Shown: positions 1 to 9,621, numbered from the stretch's first letter. The stretch: DNA of 49,564 nucleotides from Chryseobacterium hagamense (GCF_007991455.1 NZ_BJYJ01000016.1:1-49564), one strand, 5' to 3'. The notes: generated from the letters alone by a model not told the origin. A program made the numbers and translations.

Positions 1-25
1 GATTGCTGATTGCTGATTGCTGATT
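1..25. repeat. Heptamer tandem repeat (GATTGCT)n
   Basis: Three full copies of GATTGCT and a partial fourth open the window; the array probably continues to the left. The opposite end of the window also carries a 7-bp tandem repeat with a different sequence. Confidence 0.85.
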
Positions 26-102
26 CCCCATTTATTGTACCGGTTGATCACTCTTTTCAGGAAAAATTCAGAATTCATAAATAATATTTCTATTTTTGTT
101 GG

Positions 103-735
103 ATGACGGAAAACAGATCGCCTTTCCTGGATACCCTTTTTTTACTTCGTCAGGAAGAATGCATTACTATTTTTTCGAATATCCACAACATTTCCAGAAG
201 GGAAGAAGAGGATGCCCTGGATTATTTTCAGACAGAGTTTGAAAAGGAAAGACTTGAGTTTTTATCCGATACAATAATTTGCGATAGGGAAACCGCGGTG
301 TGGGCGGCGAAAGTGCTTTATCACAGTGCCCAGCTTCACCTGATCAGGGAAAATACAGCTGCCGGCTTAGAAAGGTTAATTCCTCCTTTTACAGGAAAGA
401 GAGATGTTTCCGCTTTACTATCTGCTGATCTTTCACTCCGGTTTTTACCACAGATCGTTTCTGCTTTACAGATTGCTGATCCGGAAGATCCTCTGGTACA
501 AATGCTGGAATCTGTTTTAAAGCAATTCCATTATTCTGCCATAGGATTTGATCTGGAACTGGAAGGCGTTAACTGGGAAGAAGAATTAAAAGATAAAACC
601 TACCGGAAATTATACCTGGAGCGAATTGTGGAGAAAAAAGCTTATAAACTGGCTGAAATCCCGCATATCAATCAATTGCTGATTGCCGAATTCGGCCTTT
701 ACAAAGATATATTTTGGAAAGAATTAAAACAATAA
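103..735 (+). CDS. Hypothetical protein, first gene of the bpX-type operon
   Basis: This 210-residue soluble protein has no signal peptide or membrane segment and no motif I recognise. It is Glu/Leu-rich and probably mostly helical. It starts at an ATG 9 bases upstream of nothing but AT-rich sequence and ends 9 bases before the next gene, so it appears co-transcribed with it. Its position just upstream of a MoxR/vWA cluster suggests it is an accessory component of that system, perhaps one of the small bpX-type proteins, but I cannot assign it to a named family from sequence alone. Confidence 0.7.
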   Translation: MTENRSPFLDTLFLLRQEECITIFSNIHNISRREEEDALDYFQTEFEKERLEFLSDTIICDRETAVWAAKVLYHSAQLHLIRENTAAGLERLIPPFTGKRDVSALLSADLSLRFLPQIVSALQIADPEDPLVQMLESVLKQFHYSAIGFDLELEGVNWEEELKDKTYRKLYLERIVEKKAYKLAEIPHINQLLIAEFGLYKDIFWKELKQ

Positions 736-744
736 CTGAATAAA

Positions 745-1344
745 ATGGAAACTTACGAGAGCGTATTTGAATTCTTAACGGACCCTACCAAAGAGACTTT
801 TCTAAAATGCAGAGAACTTGTCATTAATGATCCGGCTTATGATCCTTATTCCGAAGATACAGGTAATGTTCAGGATCTTCTGAATGAAGGGAAATTTAAG
901 GAAGTGATCAGCTATGTAAACATTAATGTTTTATTGAGTCCGAGTGTTCATATTTTTAAATATTTTGCTCATCGGGAATTAGGTGATGAAAAAGCGATGC
1001 GTATTGAAATGAGTATTGCTCAGATTCTTTTTGAATGTATTGAGAAAACAGGAGACGGAACAAGGAACTTACCATATATTGTGACAAGAATTTCGGATGA
1101 AAGAGATCTGATCAGATACCATTTTAACAAAGAAGATACAATGCAGAGGCTTATTAAAACAGAAGATCAAATACTGGACGTTCTTTCGCTGACTGATGGC
1201 TCAGAGGTATACTTCGATATTTCTGTTCCGTATCGTAGAATCGCTTTTTCATTCAGTAAAAGAAATACCGGAAAAGAAAAAGCAGAACTAAAAGTTGAGC
1301 AGCCAAAAAAGAAGAACTGGTGGAATTTTTTAAATAAAAATTAG
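745..1344 (+). CDS. DUF4919-like protein
   Basis: A 199-residue protein whose layout resembles DUF4919, a family of small proteins of unknown function in Bacteroidota: an N-terminal helical part with a Y-x-P-Y-S stretch, a central IEKTGDGT motif around residue 90, and an acidic region before a C-terminal beta segment. The tail is Lys-rich and ends in WWNFLNKN. The ATG lies 9 bases after the previous stop, and its stop overlaps a possible GTG start of the next gene, so the three genes look translationally linked. The family call rests on pattern recall and is moderate. Confidence 0.65.
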   Translation: METYESVFEFLTDPTKETFLKCRELVINDPAYDPYSEDTGNVQDLLNEGKFKEVISYVNINVLLSPSVHIFKYFAHRELGDEKAMRIEMSIAQILFECIEKTGDGTRNLPYIVTRISDERDLIRYHFNKEDTMQRLIKTEDQILDVLSLTDGSEVYFDISVPYRRIAFSFSKRNTGKEKAELKVEQPKKKNWWNFLNKN

Positions 1345-1346
1345 TG

Positions 1347-2060
1347 ATGGAAATTAATACTGCTGTTACGGTTGGCCTTATATTTTCTACATATGGCTTT
1401 TTATTCTGTATTTTATCTTACTATGTCAACATCGGACTTCTTAATATGAAAGTAACGGAAGTAAATGTCTTTTCAACATTTACCAAACCGGTTTACTCCT
1501 ATATTTTGCAGAACGGAGTTAAAATAAACTTCGGCTACATCCCCATTAATTATAATATAAGTTTTGATATGGGCAACTTTGTAGTGGATTCCGCTGAAGA
1601 AAAGAAGTACCTTAAAAAGCTGACTAAAAATATTGCCCTCTTTCAATTGATGATCGTTGCTTTGCTTATTATTGTTGTAAGCTCTGCAAGTCTGATGTCG
1701 GGATATAATCCGGCTAAAATTCTTAACGACTTCATCGACAACGGGTATAATCTCCTAGCAGGGAAACGGAGCTTTTCGGAATTCAGGGCCATCGTCCATT
1801 CACAATATGCAATATATGGAAAGCATTTTTATATCTTTTTTGTGCTGATGACATATTTTACCTGTATTTCCTTTCTCATGGCATTATCACCGTTATCGAT
1901 GTATATGAGCATATTTGTCATGTTGTTTATTCTGGGATCCTATTTGGTGATTGGCTTGAAATACTTTGAACTGCCGGTTACTTTTTATATCGATCTTTTA
2001 ATTTCACTGATAATAAGCGGATTCATCTACTTCTTGTCATTAAGATTTTTTATTAAATAA
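1347..2060 (+). CDS. Polytopic membrane protein of unknown function
   Basis: A 237-residue protein with about five hydrophobic segments, near residues 8-28, 97-115, 157-178, 182-203 and 212-234, joined by short loops. The region between the first two segments (about 65 residues) is mainly beta-like and may be cytoplasmic or periplasmic. I chose the ATG at 1347; a GTG three bases upstream overlaps the previous stop and is in frame. No family was recognised. Its place between the DUF4919-like gene and MoxR suggests it is a membrane partner of the operon. Confidence 0.7.
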   Translation: MEINTAVTVGLIFSTYGFLFCILSYYVNIGLLNMKVTEVNVFSTFTKPVYSYILQNGVKINFGYIPINYNISFDMGNFVVDSAEEKKYLKKLTKNIALFQLMIVALLIIVVSSASLMSGYNPAKILNDFIDNGYNLLAGKRSFSEFRAIVHSQYAIYGKHFYIFFVLMTYFTCISFLMALSPLSMYMSIFVMLFILGSYLVIGLKYFELPVTFYIDLLISLIISGFIYFLSLRFFIK

Positions 2061-2167
2061 ATCAGCTGAACCTTCGTTTGTTTTATAAATTGGCACCGCT
2101 AAAAAAACAGGTGATGAATAAGCTTTGCAGGCTTTACTTAAAAAGCAACCGTAAAAACAATAATTAA
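2061..2167. other. Intergenic gap before moxR
   Basis: A 107-base spacer separates the three small upstream genes from moxR. It is AT-rich and I see no convincing terminator or -7 box, so whether moxR starts a new transcript is open. Confidence 0.4.
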
Positions 2168-3301
2168 ATGACGCAAAATACAGAAAAACTAAATAAAGTA
2201 CTCACTTACGTAAAAGAGACGTTTATCGGCAAAAACGATGTAGTGGATTTGCTGGGAATCTGTCTGCTGGCCAGGGAAAATGCATTTTTGTACGGACCTC
2301 CCGGCACAGCAAAATCAGCGATCGTGAGGACTTTGGCTAAAACCATAAAAGACGGTAAAAACTTTGAGTACCTCCTGACCCGTTTTACCGAACCGAATGA
2401 AATCTTCGGGCCGTTCGATATCCGTAGATTAAAAGAAGGAGAACTGCTTACCAATACCGAAGGGATGATGCCGGAAGCCTCATTGGTTTTCCTGGATGAA
2501 ATATTCAATGCGAATTCAGCGATCCTGAATTCCCTGCTGATGGCTTTAAATGAAAAGATGTTCAAAAGAGGAAAAGAAACCAGGCATCTTCCCGCGCTCA
2601 TGTTTGCGGGAGCGAGCAACGTCCTTCCTGAAGATGAAGCATTGAACGCCCTGTTTGACCGTTTTCTTGTCCGGATCAATGTAGATTATGTAGATCCCGA
2701 CCTTCTTCATCAGGTACTTCTGGCCGGAAGAAAGCTGGAAAGCAATATTGAGACGGAAATCCCTGAAATTCTTTCGCAGGAAATCCGGGACCTGCAGGAA
2801 CTTTGTAAGACCATAGACCTGAGACCGGTTTATGAAGTCTATTTAAATACCATCCTTAATCTCAGGAATACGGGAATTGCCATTTCCGACCGCAGAGCCG
2901 TAAAACTGCAGAACCTCATCGCAGCAAGTGCCCTAATCTGCGGCAGAAGCGAAGCCATTCTTTCGGATCTGTGGGTATTGAAACACATCTGGGATACCGA
3001 AGAACAGATCGAAATTCTGGAAGGGATCATCAACAGGACCATTGAAAAAGACGACCATCCAAAATCTCATCCGCAGGCCATGCAGAACAAAACGCCGGAT
3101 CCGGAGGAAGTAATGAAAGATGTAAAAATCTTAGTGGAAAAATGGAATGCAGGATCTTTGAGTTTTGAGGAACAGAATGTGATCAAAGATAAATTAAGAT
3201 ACCTTCAGACCCGTTGCGACTGGATCAGGAATCCCGAACAGAAACAGTATATCCAAAAAGAAATCGAAAGTCTATGGCAAAAGATTCTCCAGGCCCTTTA
3301 A
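2168..3301 (+). CDS. MoxR-family AAA+ ATPase
   Basis: A 377-residue AAA+ ATPase of the MoxR clade, chaperone-like ATPases that act with vWA-domain partners to remodel or activate target complexes. Walker A is GPPGTAKS (residues 43-50), Walker B is LVFLDE (about 106-111), followed by the family's long ALNEKMFKRG insert, a sensor-1 Asn in FAGASN (about 151-156) and an arginine-finger-like FDRF. The C-terminal 100 residues form a helical lid and a charged tail. The next gene overlaps its 3' end by 28 bases, and the cluster supplies a vWA-like domain two genes down, the usual pairing for MoxR. Confidence 0.93.
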   Translation: MTQNTEKLNKVLTYVKETFIGKNDVVDLLGICLLARENAFLYGPPGTAKSAIVRTLAKTIKDGKNFEYLLTRFTEPNEIFGPFDIRRLKEGELLTNTEGMMPEASLVFLDEIFNANSAILNSLLMALNEKMFKRGKETRHLPALMFAGASNVLPEDEALNALFDRFLVRINVDYVDPDLLHQVLLAGRKLESNIETEIPEILSQEIRDLQELCKTIDLRPVYEVYLNTILNLRNTGIAISDRRAVKLQNLIAASALICGRSEAILSDLWVLKHIWDTEEQIEILEGIINRTIEKDDHPKSHPQAMQNKTPDPEEVMKDVKILVEKWNAGSLSFEEQNVIKDKLRYLQTRCDWIRNPEQKQYIQKEIESLWQKILQAL

Positions 3302-4017
3302 AAGAATTCCGGGCAGAAATTCCCCGTGCCGATGAAGATTTTTTAGGTTCGGTCCGCGACTGGAAAAATGTTCAGATTGCTCGGGAAGAGGAGGTGATTT
3401 GGCTGAAAGGTTTCACGGAGGAGCAGGCGATTTCTCCGGAAATTCAGCAGCTGCCGGATTTTATAATGTATGAATTAAGAGACGGGCTTTTGTTCCGGAA
3501 AGATGCACTGGTACCAAGTAAAAAAATGAGAACGGCTTTGCTGTGGACTCCTATTGACCAAGCATTACGCCTGACCTTTCCATCCTTCAACCTTAATTTT
3601 TTCGGGATTGATGAGAAAATTGAAGTTAAATTAAAACCCAGCGAGGAGGAACATCCTGCTGCTGCCTTATTGTCTTCGATAAAAGAAATCAGGGAAGCTT
3701 TGATTACACTGCCAAAATTTAAATTGGAAAAAATCGATTGGATGGTCATTAATGATAAAGCCTTATTTATCGGACATCCCCTGCTAAGTTTGCCGGGAAA
3801 GACATTCTGGTCCAAAGACGGCCATCTTTTACCGGCAGGATACGATTTTGAATTTAAAAACCTGAGTTCCTTGTTGCAGAGAAAATATAATACAGCCCGC
3901 GACCAGTGGCTGCTGTGGAATGAAAACGGAAGTCTTTTATCCCTTGATAAAGAAGACTTCCGGAAACTTTCCGTAAGCTCATTCCGTCTCACTGAAAAAT
4001 CACAGGAATGGAATTAA
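3274..4017 (+). CDS. bpX-type component between MoxR and the vWA protein
   Basis: A soluble protein of about 247 residues with no recognised catalytic motif. A longer reading from a TTG at 3214 is possible, but the ATG at 3274 gives a normal 28-base overlap with moxR. It has mixed alpha/beta character, with a PSFNLNFFG segment and a closing RLTEKSQEWN. In the MoxR-vWA-beta-propeller ternary systems described by the Aravind group, a protein of this size (bpX0/bpX1-like) often sits exactly here, so I infer it is an adaptor of the ternary complex. The assignment is contextual. Confidence 0.7.
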   Translation: MAKDSPGPLKEFRAEIPRADEDFLGSVRDWKNVQIAREEEVIWLKGFTEEQAISPEIQQLPDFIMYELRDGLLFRKDALVPSKKMRTALLWTPIDQALRLTFPSFNLNFFGIDEKIEVKLKPSEEEHPAAALLSSIKEIREALITLPKFKLEKIDWMVINDKALFIGHPLLSLPGKTFWSKDGHLLPAGYDFEFKNLSSLLQRKYNTARDQWLLWNENGSLLSLDKEDFRKLSVSSFRLTEKSQEWN

Positions 4018-6395
4018 ATGATTATTTACAGTCATATAAAGATTATTTCTGGGAATGGACGACGGATGAAGACGTCCCGGATGATACCGGCTACCACGAA
4101 AATAACCTTGTTTCGATTCCGCAGGTGGGGGCCGTGGCTTACAGAGCTTATCTGATTGAAGTGCTGAAGCAGTTTCAGATGATCGGTCTGCCGTTTTTCA
4201 CGCCTCTTGTGTTGGCACTGTACGCCACCAACGAAGGCTATCTGGATATTAAAGGAATTAAGGAAGGAATACGGAAGCATCCGCTTGCAACGCATGAACA
4301 GGTAAAACACCTCATCCGTCCTGCGTTTCAATTTCTGGAGACCCTGAAGTCTTTACCGGCTAAATATAAAAAAGGAAAAAACAGGATACTTCTTCTGCAG
4401 ACGGTATTTTCCGGAGCGTTTCGTGCCGTCCCGCCGGGGCAATCGGAATATATCATAAAATTCTACTTGAGACACCCTCAGCAAATGGGCGATTCGGCTC
4501 GCAAGGCAGAGCTTACGGTTTCCAGATTTTCGAAGGATCTGAATATTTTAGCAACGTTAAATGAAAGATTTCCTTCAGCAGCAACCCTTATTGAAGCCAT
4601 GAAAGGGTTTACGGATATTCCGGAACTGGAGGATGAAGTCGCGGAAGAAGAAACAACGGTGGAAACCGGTGCGGATTTCATTCAGGAACTCATTGAAGAA
4701 CCGAAAACGTTCCAGGTCGGAAGCCTGATTAAGAGAATCTGGAGCGGACTGAAAATTCCGATGCGCCATCTTTCGCCGGGAGAACAGCCGATCGGCGGAA
4801 TTTCGGATATGACGAATAAAGGCGAGCTGCACCGGATGCTCCTCTCAGAATTTGCCAATGAAGATGATGTCTTTATGAACCGGGTGGCCAACAATGAAGC
4901 CTTGTATATCCAACGGGAAATTCCCCCCGAAGAAAATATTTTCGAAAGGGTTATCCTGATCGATACTTCCCTGAAAAACTGGGGAACGCCGAAAGTGTTG
5001 GCGTTTGCATCAGCCATTGCGGTTATTAAACATCCGAAGGCCCATTCGGCATGTAAAGTTTTTGCATTGGGCCAGAACATCATCCCGATTGCTCTGGACA
5101 AAGTAGATGAAGTCTTGGAAAACCTGAATCAGGTAAGTCCGGTTCTGGAAGTCTCGCACACGCTCGAAAGGTTTTTTGAAGAAGAGCATAAGGAGAAAGA
5201 TCTGGAAGTATTTTTTATCACCCATCAGGAAAATTTAGCCAATCAGAATCTTCAGCGGGTTATCCATGAAAACAGGGACCGCCTTAAATTTCTGGTGACG
5301 ACTTCCGCAGAGGGTGAGCTGAACTTTTACAAGCATCATAAAGGGACACGGAAACACATCCAGAAGATTATGCTTCCGCTGCAGGAATTATGGGCAAATC
5401 CGCCGAAAAGAAACAGAGAGGGCAATTTTCAAGACAACAGTATTAAAACTCCTGTTCCTGAAAATTATCCCCTTTTGTTTCCCACCCCTAAAGACCGGAT
5501 AAAAACGTTTTTGTACGAGGGCGATTTCTATATTCTGAGCAACAGGAAACAGCTGCTGAAAACGTACCTGTCTGATAATTATTACAACCGGAATATTTAC
5601 CGGAATATCAGTACCCAAAAGGGCTGTGAAGTCATTGCTGAAAAAATTTCCGTAAGACCGAAAGGCAGTTTTGCACTGGCTAAAGATAAAGCCGGCGATT
5701 ATATTCTGGCCCAATACCAGCCGGATAAAAAAATCCTGTCGAAGCTGAATCTGAATACAAAGGAATATAACGAAATGAACCTGACGGGGCAGTATATCCC
5801 TGAAGATTTTAACCTGATTTATTTTAACCGGAATTTTTATCTGTACCGATCTGATGCGGTTTCGATTTTTAAGATGAACCTGGAAGGTGAGCCTGCTGCG
5901 GAGCCAATAAAAAACCACGATGAAATAGTTAAAACCGGAATCAAGATTGATACTGAGCTCCGCAGGCTAAACAATACGGGAATTAAAATATTGAATAATT
6001 TCAACAGGATCGGGATTAGCAATGCCGGGGAACTGATCATTGATAAATTTGCTTTGGGGCTTGTAAGCAAAAATGTGTACGGTTTAAGCAGGAATTATAA
6101 CAGAATTCAGGTACTGGCCATCCGGAGTAAGAACAAATTCATGTTTGATGACGGCAGCGAAGTGATTACGGATTCCCGTGGAATGCTTACTTTTATCAGC
6201 AGTAATAAAAATATCCCGGTATTCTATATGCCTTCCACCCATTACGGATATATAGCACTGGCTACCGAAAAAGAATTCGCCGGATCGGAATATTATCTGC
6301 CCAAGAATTCAAAACTGAAAATCAGGGAGACGGATGAAATGTACAGGGAATATATGGGCGCCTTTATCAGGCATGTTTTAGAGTATGGAACTTAG
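4008..6395 (+). CDS. vWA and beta-propeller protein of the MoxR ternary system
   Basis: A 795-residue protein in three parts. Residues 1-230 are helical and end in a very acidic linker; about 312-450 is a vWA-like domain with a degenerate MIDAS (ILIDTS at 316-321, lacking the full DxSxS); about 470-780 is a series of short beta-rich repeats (for example YILAQYQPDKK, FYLYRSDAVS) that fit a beta-propeller. The ATG overlaps the previous stop by ten bases, and the protein overlaps the next gene by eleven. This is the core vWA/propeller partner of the upstream MoxR ATPase. The loss of canonical MIDAS residues argues for a scaffold rather than a metal-dependent adhesion role. Confidence 0.8.
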   Translation: MELNDYLQSYKDYFWEWTTDEDVPDDTGYHENNLVSIPQVGAVAYRAYLIEVLKQFQMIGLPFFTPLVLALYATNEGYLDIKGIKEGIRKHPLATHEQVKHLIRPAFQFLETLKSLPAKYKKGKNRILLLQTVFSGAFRAVPPGQSEYIIKFYLRHPQQMGDSARKAELTVSRFSKDLNILATLNERFPSAATLIEAMKGFTDIPELEDEVAEEETTVETGADFIQELIEEPKTFQVGSLIKRIWSGLKIPMRHLSPGEQPIGGISDMTNKGELHRMLLSEFANEDDVFMNRVANNEALYIQREIPPEENIFERVILIDTSLKNWGTPKVLAFASAIAVIKHPKAHSACKVFALGQNIIPIALDKVDEVLENLNQVSPVLEVSHTLERFFEEEHKEKDLEVFFITHQENLANQNLQRVIHENRDRLKFLVTTSAEGELNFYKHHKGTRKHIQKIMLPLQELWANPPKRNREGNFQDNSIKTPVPENYPLLFPTPKDRIKTFLYEGDFYILSNRKQLLKTYLSDNYYNRNIYRNISTQKGCEVIAEKISVRPKGSFALAKDKAGDYILAQYQPDKKILSKLNLNTKEYNEMNLTGQYIPEDFNLIYFNRNFYLYRSDAVSIFKMNLEGEPAAEPIKNHDEIVKTGIKIDTELRRLNNTGIKILNNFNRIGISNAGELIIDKFALGLVSKNVYGLSRNYNRIQVLAIRSKNKFMFDDGSEVITDSRGMLTFISSNKNIPVFYMPSTHYGYIALATEKEFAGSEYYLPKNSKLKIRETDEMYREYMGAFIRHVLEYGT

Positions 6396-8082
6396 AATCA
6401 AACCTTTTCTGAAAAACAGCTATCCTAAAAAAGGACTTTTAATCAAAGGTTCCTCACCGCTCGTATGGCTGCATGAGATGGAACTTTTAGGCATCCGTCT
6501 GAATGAGGTCATGGCATTTCCGGTTCCTTCTTCCGAACCGAATGTCTTATACGGGTGTTTCCTGGTTTTCGAAAACCTGGCTCCGAATGACATCGGCAGA
6601 AATGCGTATTTCCAATGTATCGATGAAAAATTTTTCATTCCTGAGAATACCACATTCTATCCGAAAATCAATCCCGAAGACTGGCATCAGGCCGATGCCG
6701 TGTTCCTGATCATGCATCCTGAATTCGGATTGGTAAAACTAAATGAAGAAATCGACTGGATTTCATTAATTCAGAATCCGAAGCCTTCGGAAGATAAAGT
6801 TAGGAAACCGTCAAACGGAGTGCGCATTCCACAGAAAATCGAGCGCTTCACGGTGGAAATGGATGATGAAAAAATCCTGGAATCCCTGGAGAAGCCGCAG
6901 ACCGAAGAAGAATGGATGAAGAATCTGCCGTTCGACATGAGAAAGGTAATGGCCGGCAACAAAAAGGAAATCGAAAAGTATTTAAAGTATATCGAGAAAT
7001 ACCCCGACCGGGCGGTTGAATTAGGCGTTCCTCTGGATATTATGGGAACATCGAGAGGTGACGGTTTCGGAATTTTCAAATTTAAAATCCCCTGGCTGGA
7101 AAAAATCTTCGGTAAAAAAGAGGACGATGGTTTCAGTGAAAAATCATCGAAAAGAAATTATGCATGGGTATTCTGGGTGGTCCTGTTAATGCTCGGGTTA
7201 GTCAGAGTATTTATAAATCTTAACACAGACAAGTCTGGAGAATCCCCTGAAATTTCTTCGGGTAAAATTCAGACACCCGACAAAACCATGATGGCTCCCA
7301 TAGTAGCTTATAAGTCAGGTGTTACGGATATCGATCTGAAGATCGATTCCCTGTACGGAAAGAAACGAAGGGGGCTCATGAATGAACAGATGAATGCTTC
7401 ATTAAGCATGAGCAAACCCGGTGAAAAAACTTATCAGGAATACCTCAAAAACGGCGGAAGGCCAATCGATAAAATTCAGAATGATATCTCTAAGCTGAAT
7501 GAGCAGACAGATGTGGCAACGGATTCCCTCAAACGGGTTTACCGCAAAAAGATTGTAAAATATCTGGCACAAAGCGAAGGGAAAATCAGGCAAAAAATAA
7601 CGGATTCCATCCGGAAGACAGGTTCGGGAAAACCGGCGGATGAAGAAATCGTAAAAACCGTCATGAAGAAGAAAGCCATTCTGATAGAAGATTCCCTTGG
7701 AAGGCTTTACGGAACCAAAGAATATCCGCAGCTTCCGCCTACAGTGGCCCCGTCAGATTCCGGAAGCAGGAAGGCTGAAGAAAAAAACACCTCTTTTGCC
7801 GAAATCTTCTGGCTGATTGTTGCCATGACAGGAGCCGTAGGATTATATTCCTTTTTTGTGAAGAGAAAACCGCTGAATGCAGGAGGTGAGAATATTCCGG
7901 GCAGCACCAAGATTTTTTTAATGATCCTGTTGGTCGTTATGCTGGCGTATATTTTCTACCCGCTGATCGGAATGTTCGGCTACAACTGGTTTGTATGGCT
8001 TCTCATCATCGCCATTGTATTGCTGCTTTACCGGCTTTTCAGCGAAGACAAAACCATTTTAAAATCGGATAAAGATGAATAG
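6385..8082 (+). CDS. Membrane protein of the bpX ternary system
   Basis: A 565-residue protein whose N-terminal 230 residues are soluble and mixed alpha/beta, with an acidic-basic linker near 135-205. One membrane segment lies at about 260-278, then a roughly 190-residue Lys/Ser-rich and probably helical extracytoplasmic domain, and three hydrophobic segments near 473-492, 512-530 and 532-552. The start overlaps the vWA gene by 11 bases and the stop overlaps the next gene by 8. The N-terminal domain resembles bpX2-type proteins in position. I infer that it anchors the MoxR/vWA complex at the inner membrane. Confidence 0.72.
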   Translation: MELRIKPFLKNSYPKKGLLIKGSSPLVWLHEMELLGIRLNEVMAFPVPSSEPNVLYGCFLVFENLAPNDIGRNAYFQCIDEKFFIPENTTFYPKINPEDWHQADAVFLIMHPEFGLVKLNEEIDWISLIQNPKPSEDKVRKPSNGVRIPQKIERFTVEMDDEKILESLEKPQTEEEWMKNLPFDMRKVMAGNKKEIEKYLKYIEKYPDRAVELGVPLDIMGTSRGDGFGIFKFKIPWLEKIFGKKEDDGFSEKSSKRNYAWVFWVVLLMLGLVRVFINLNTDKSGESPEISSGKIQTPDKTMMAPIVAYKSGVTDIDLKIDSLYGKKRRGLMNEQMNASLSMSKPGEKTYQEYLKNGGRPIDKIQNDISKLNEQTDVATDSLKRVYRKKIVKYLAQSEGKIRQKITDSIRKTGSGKPADEEIVKTVMKKKAILIEDSLGRLYGTKEYPQLPPTVAPSDSGSRKAEEKNTSFAEIFWLIVAMTGAVGLYSFFVKRKPLNAGGENIPGSTKIFLMILLVVMLAYIFYPLIGMFGYNWFVWLLIIAIVLLLYRLFSEDKTILKSDKDE

Positions 8083-9094
8083 GCAAAAGTTTACAGACAA
8101 ATTTATGGCGGCCTTTTTTATCCTCGCCATCATCAAAATCATCGGAATTCTGGCGCAGCTCTTCCATCAGAGTTTTTGGAGCGTCGTTGGGACCCTGGTA
8201 ATCTTTGTCGTCATTGCTTTTATTATTTTAATCGTACTGATGCAGCTGGAAAAGAAGGAAAAGGAGAACAACGCATCAGGAAAAGGAAGAAGCGGCGGAG
8301 GAAATTCTTACCTCGAAGCTTCACTGTTTGATAAGATCAGGGACCGGTATGAAGAGCTGGCCCAAAAATACATCAGGGAAAAAGATTATCAGAGGGCCGC
8401 CAAAGTATATATGAATCTGCTGAAAGACTACTATCGGGGAGCAAAAACCCTGGAAGACGGAGGATGGTATAATGAAGCTGCCGTAATTTATCTTAAAAAA
8501 CTGAAGAATAAATCTGAAGCCGCAAACTGTTATGAAAAAGCAAAACAGTATAAAAAAGCGATCGATCTCTACATCGAACTCGGACAGAAAGAAAAAGCAG
8601 GTGATTTGTACCGGCAGATGAACGATACCAAAAATGCCAATATCTACTATCAGATGGTGGCTGATGATTATGTAAATAATAACCAAATGGTCAAAGGTTC
8701 TCTCATTTACCGCAAAAAAATGGAAATGCCCGATCAGGCACAGAAAATCCTGCTTATAGGCTGGCAGGAAGACCATGAGGCCTTCAATTGCCTGAACAAT
8801 TACTTTGCTAACATTTCCGATGTTGTAGAATTAGATCGGCAGATCCGGGAACTGTATGGGAAAACGCCTTCGGATAAGAAGATCATTTACCTGGAAGCCA
8901 TGAAGCATGAATTTAAAAAAGATCCGAAACTCCAATCCACCACAAGAAATATTGCCTACGAAATTATTGCCGAAAAAGTTGCCACCCGATCGGAAATCGT
9001 GAATGAGCTGAAATATTTCAACCCGGAGGATGAAGTGGTTCTGAAAGATATTTCGAGATACAAGATGGGGAGGAACAGGATGTTCAGGAATTAA
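8075..9094 (+). CDS. Membrane-anchored TPR-like protein
   Basis: A 339-residue protein with two membrane segments (about 12-31 and 37-58), a Gly/Ser-rich linker at 68-77, then TPR-like helical repeats at about 85-200 (KDYQRAAKVYMNLLKDY, EAAVIYLKKL, KKAIDLYIELG and similar). The C-terminal third is helical and basic. It is the last gene of the overlapping set and probably provides a cytoplasmic protein-interaction surface. No enzyme motif is visible. Together with the MoxR, vWA/propeller and membrane proteins it completes a five-gene overlapping unit. Confidence 0.75.
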   Translation: MNRQKFTDKFMAAFFILAIIKIIGILAQLFHQSFWSVVGTLVIFVVIAFIILIVLMQLEKKEKENNASGKGRSGGGNSYLEASLFDKIRDRYEELAQKYIREKDYQRAAKVYMNLLKDYYRGAKTLEDGGWYNEAAVIYLKKLKNKSEAANCYEKAKQYKKAIDLYIELGQKEKAGDLYRQMNDTKNANIYYQMVADDYVNNNQMVKGSLIYRKKMEMPDQAQKILLIGWQEDHEAFNCLNNYFANISDVVELDRQIRELYGKTPSDKKIIYLEAMKHEFKKDPKLQSTTRNIAYEIIAEKVATRSEIVNELKYFNPEDEVVLKDISRYKMGRNRMFRN

Positions 9095-9121
9095 TTAATT
9101 TGAAAATGTAAAAATTTGAAA

Positions 9122-9379
9122 ATGGATAAGACTGTTAAATATCTTCATTTGAAACACGACGATAAAAATGCATTTCAGATTGTACGGGAAATGACTGACT
9201 CATTAAAGACCCCATTATATGCTATCAGGAAAATAAAAGAATTATTTCCACATCTTTCTTTAACTGAAGCTAAAGAAATAGTGATTATGACCGTTACCAA
9301 ATACAAAAATTTGTATGATTATCAGGACAGCCTGCTTCCCGACCTTGAGGAATTCAGCAGAATACTTAATGAAGACTAA
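9122..9379 (+). CDS. Small protein with an L7/L12 C-terminal-like pattern
   Basis: An 85-residue protein. I prefer the ATG at 9122; a TTG six bases upstream is also in frame. The middle reads AIRKIKELFPHLSLTEAKEIV, which resembles the helix-turn-helix pattern of the ribosomal L7/L12 C-terminal fold (KAVKEATGLGLKEAKELV), also used in ClpS-like adaptors. The C-terminus is acidic. It lies 27 bases after the TPR gene and may belong to the same transcript. The function is unknown and the fold comparison is only suggestive. Confidence 0.6.
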   Translation: MDKTVKYLHLKHDDKNAFQIVREMTDSLKTPLYAIRKIKELFPHLSLTEAKEIVIMTVTKYKNLYDYQDSLLPDLEEFSRILNED

Positions 9380-9451
9380 AATCTATAAAAACTGGAAGAC
9401 TGAGGGCCCAGAAACGATCTTGATTCTATGACCAGGATCAATAAACACTTC

Positions 9452-9479
9452 TTTGGCTTCAGAAAAATATTTATCTTTG
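9452..9479 (+). promoter_or_regulatory. Bacteroidota-type promoter
   Basis: TTTG at 9452-9455 and the -7 box TATCTTTG at 9472-9479 are separated by 16 bases, a good match to the phylum consensus. It leads into a 42-codon ORF 14 bases downstream. Confidence 0.7.
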
Positions 9480-9492
9480 CCGCAACAAATTT

Positions 9493-9621
9493 ATGACAAT
9501 ACAAAGAGCACATATCAGTTTAAATCTATGCGATCGCCCTGTACTAAAGGGATCGTTTGGATATGAAGGAATGATACCGGATGAGGCAAAATGGGCTTGC
9601 TTTGAAAAATATTTACACTAA
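9493..9621 (+). CDS. Candidate 42-residue small protein
   Basis: A short ORF beginning MTIQRAHISLNL and ending WACFEKYLH. It lies between a strong promoter (-7 box ends at 9479) and a strong intrinsic terminator at 9653, which makes a discrete transcript of roughly 190 bases. It contains two Cys and two Trp/Tyr-type aromatics and has no membrane segment. No family is recognised. The transcript itself is better supported than the protein; it could equally be a small RNA. Confidence 0.4.
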   Translation: MTIQRAHISLNLCDRPVLKGSFGYEGMIPDEAKWACFEKYLH

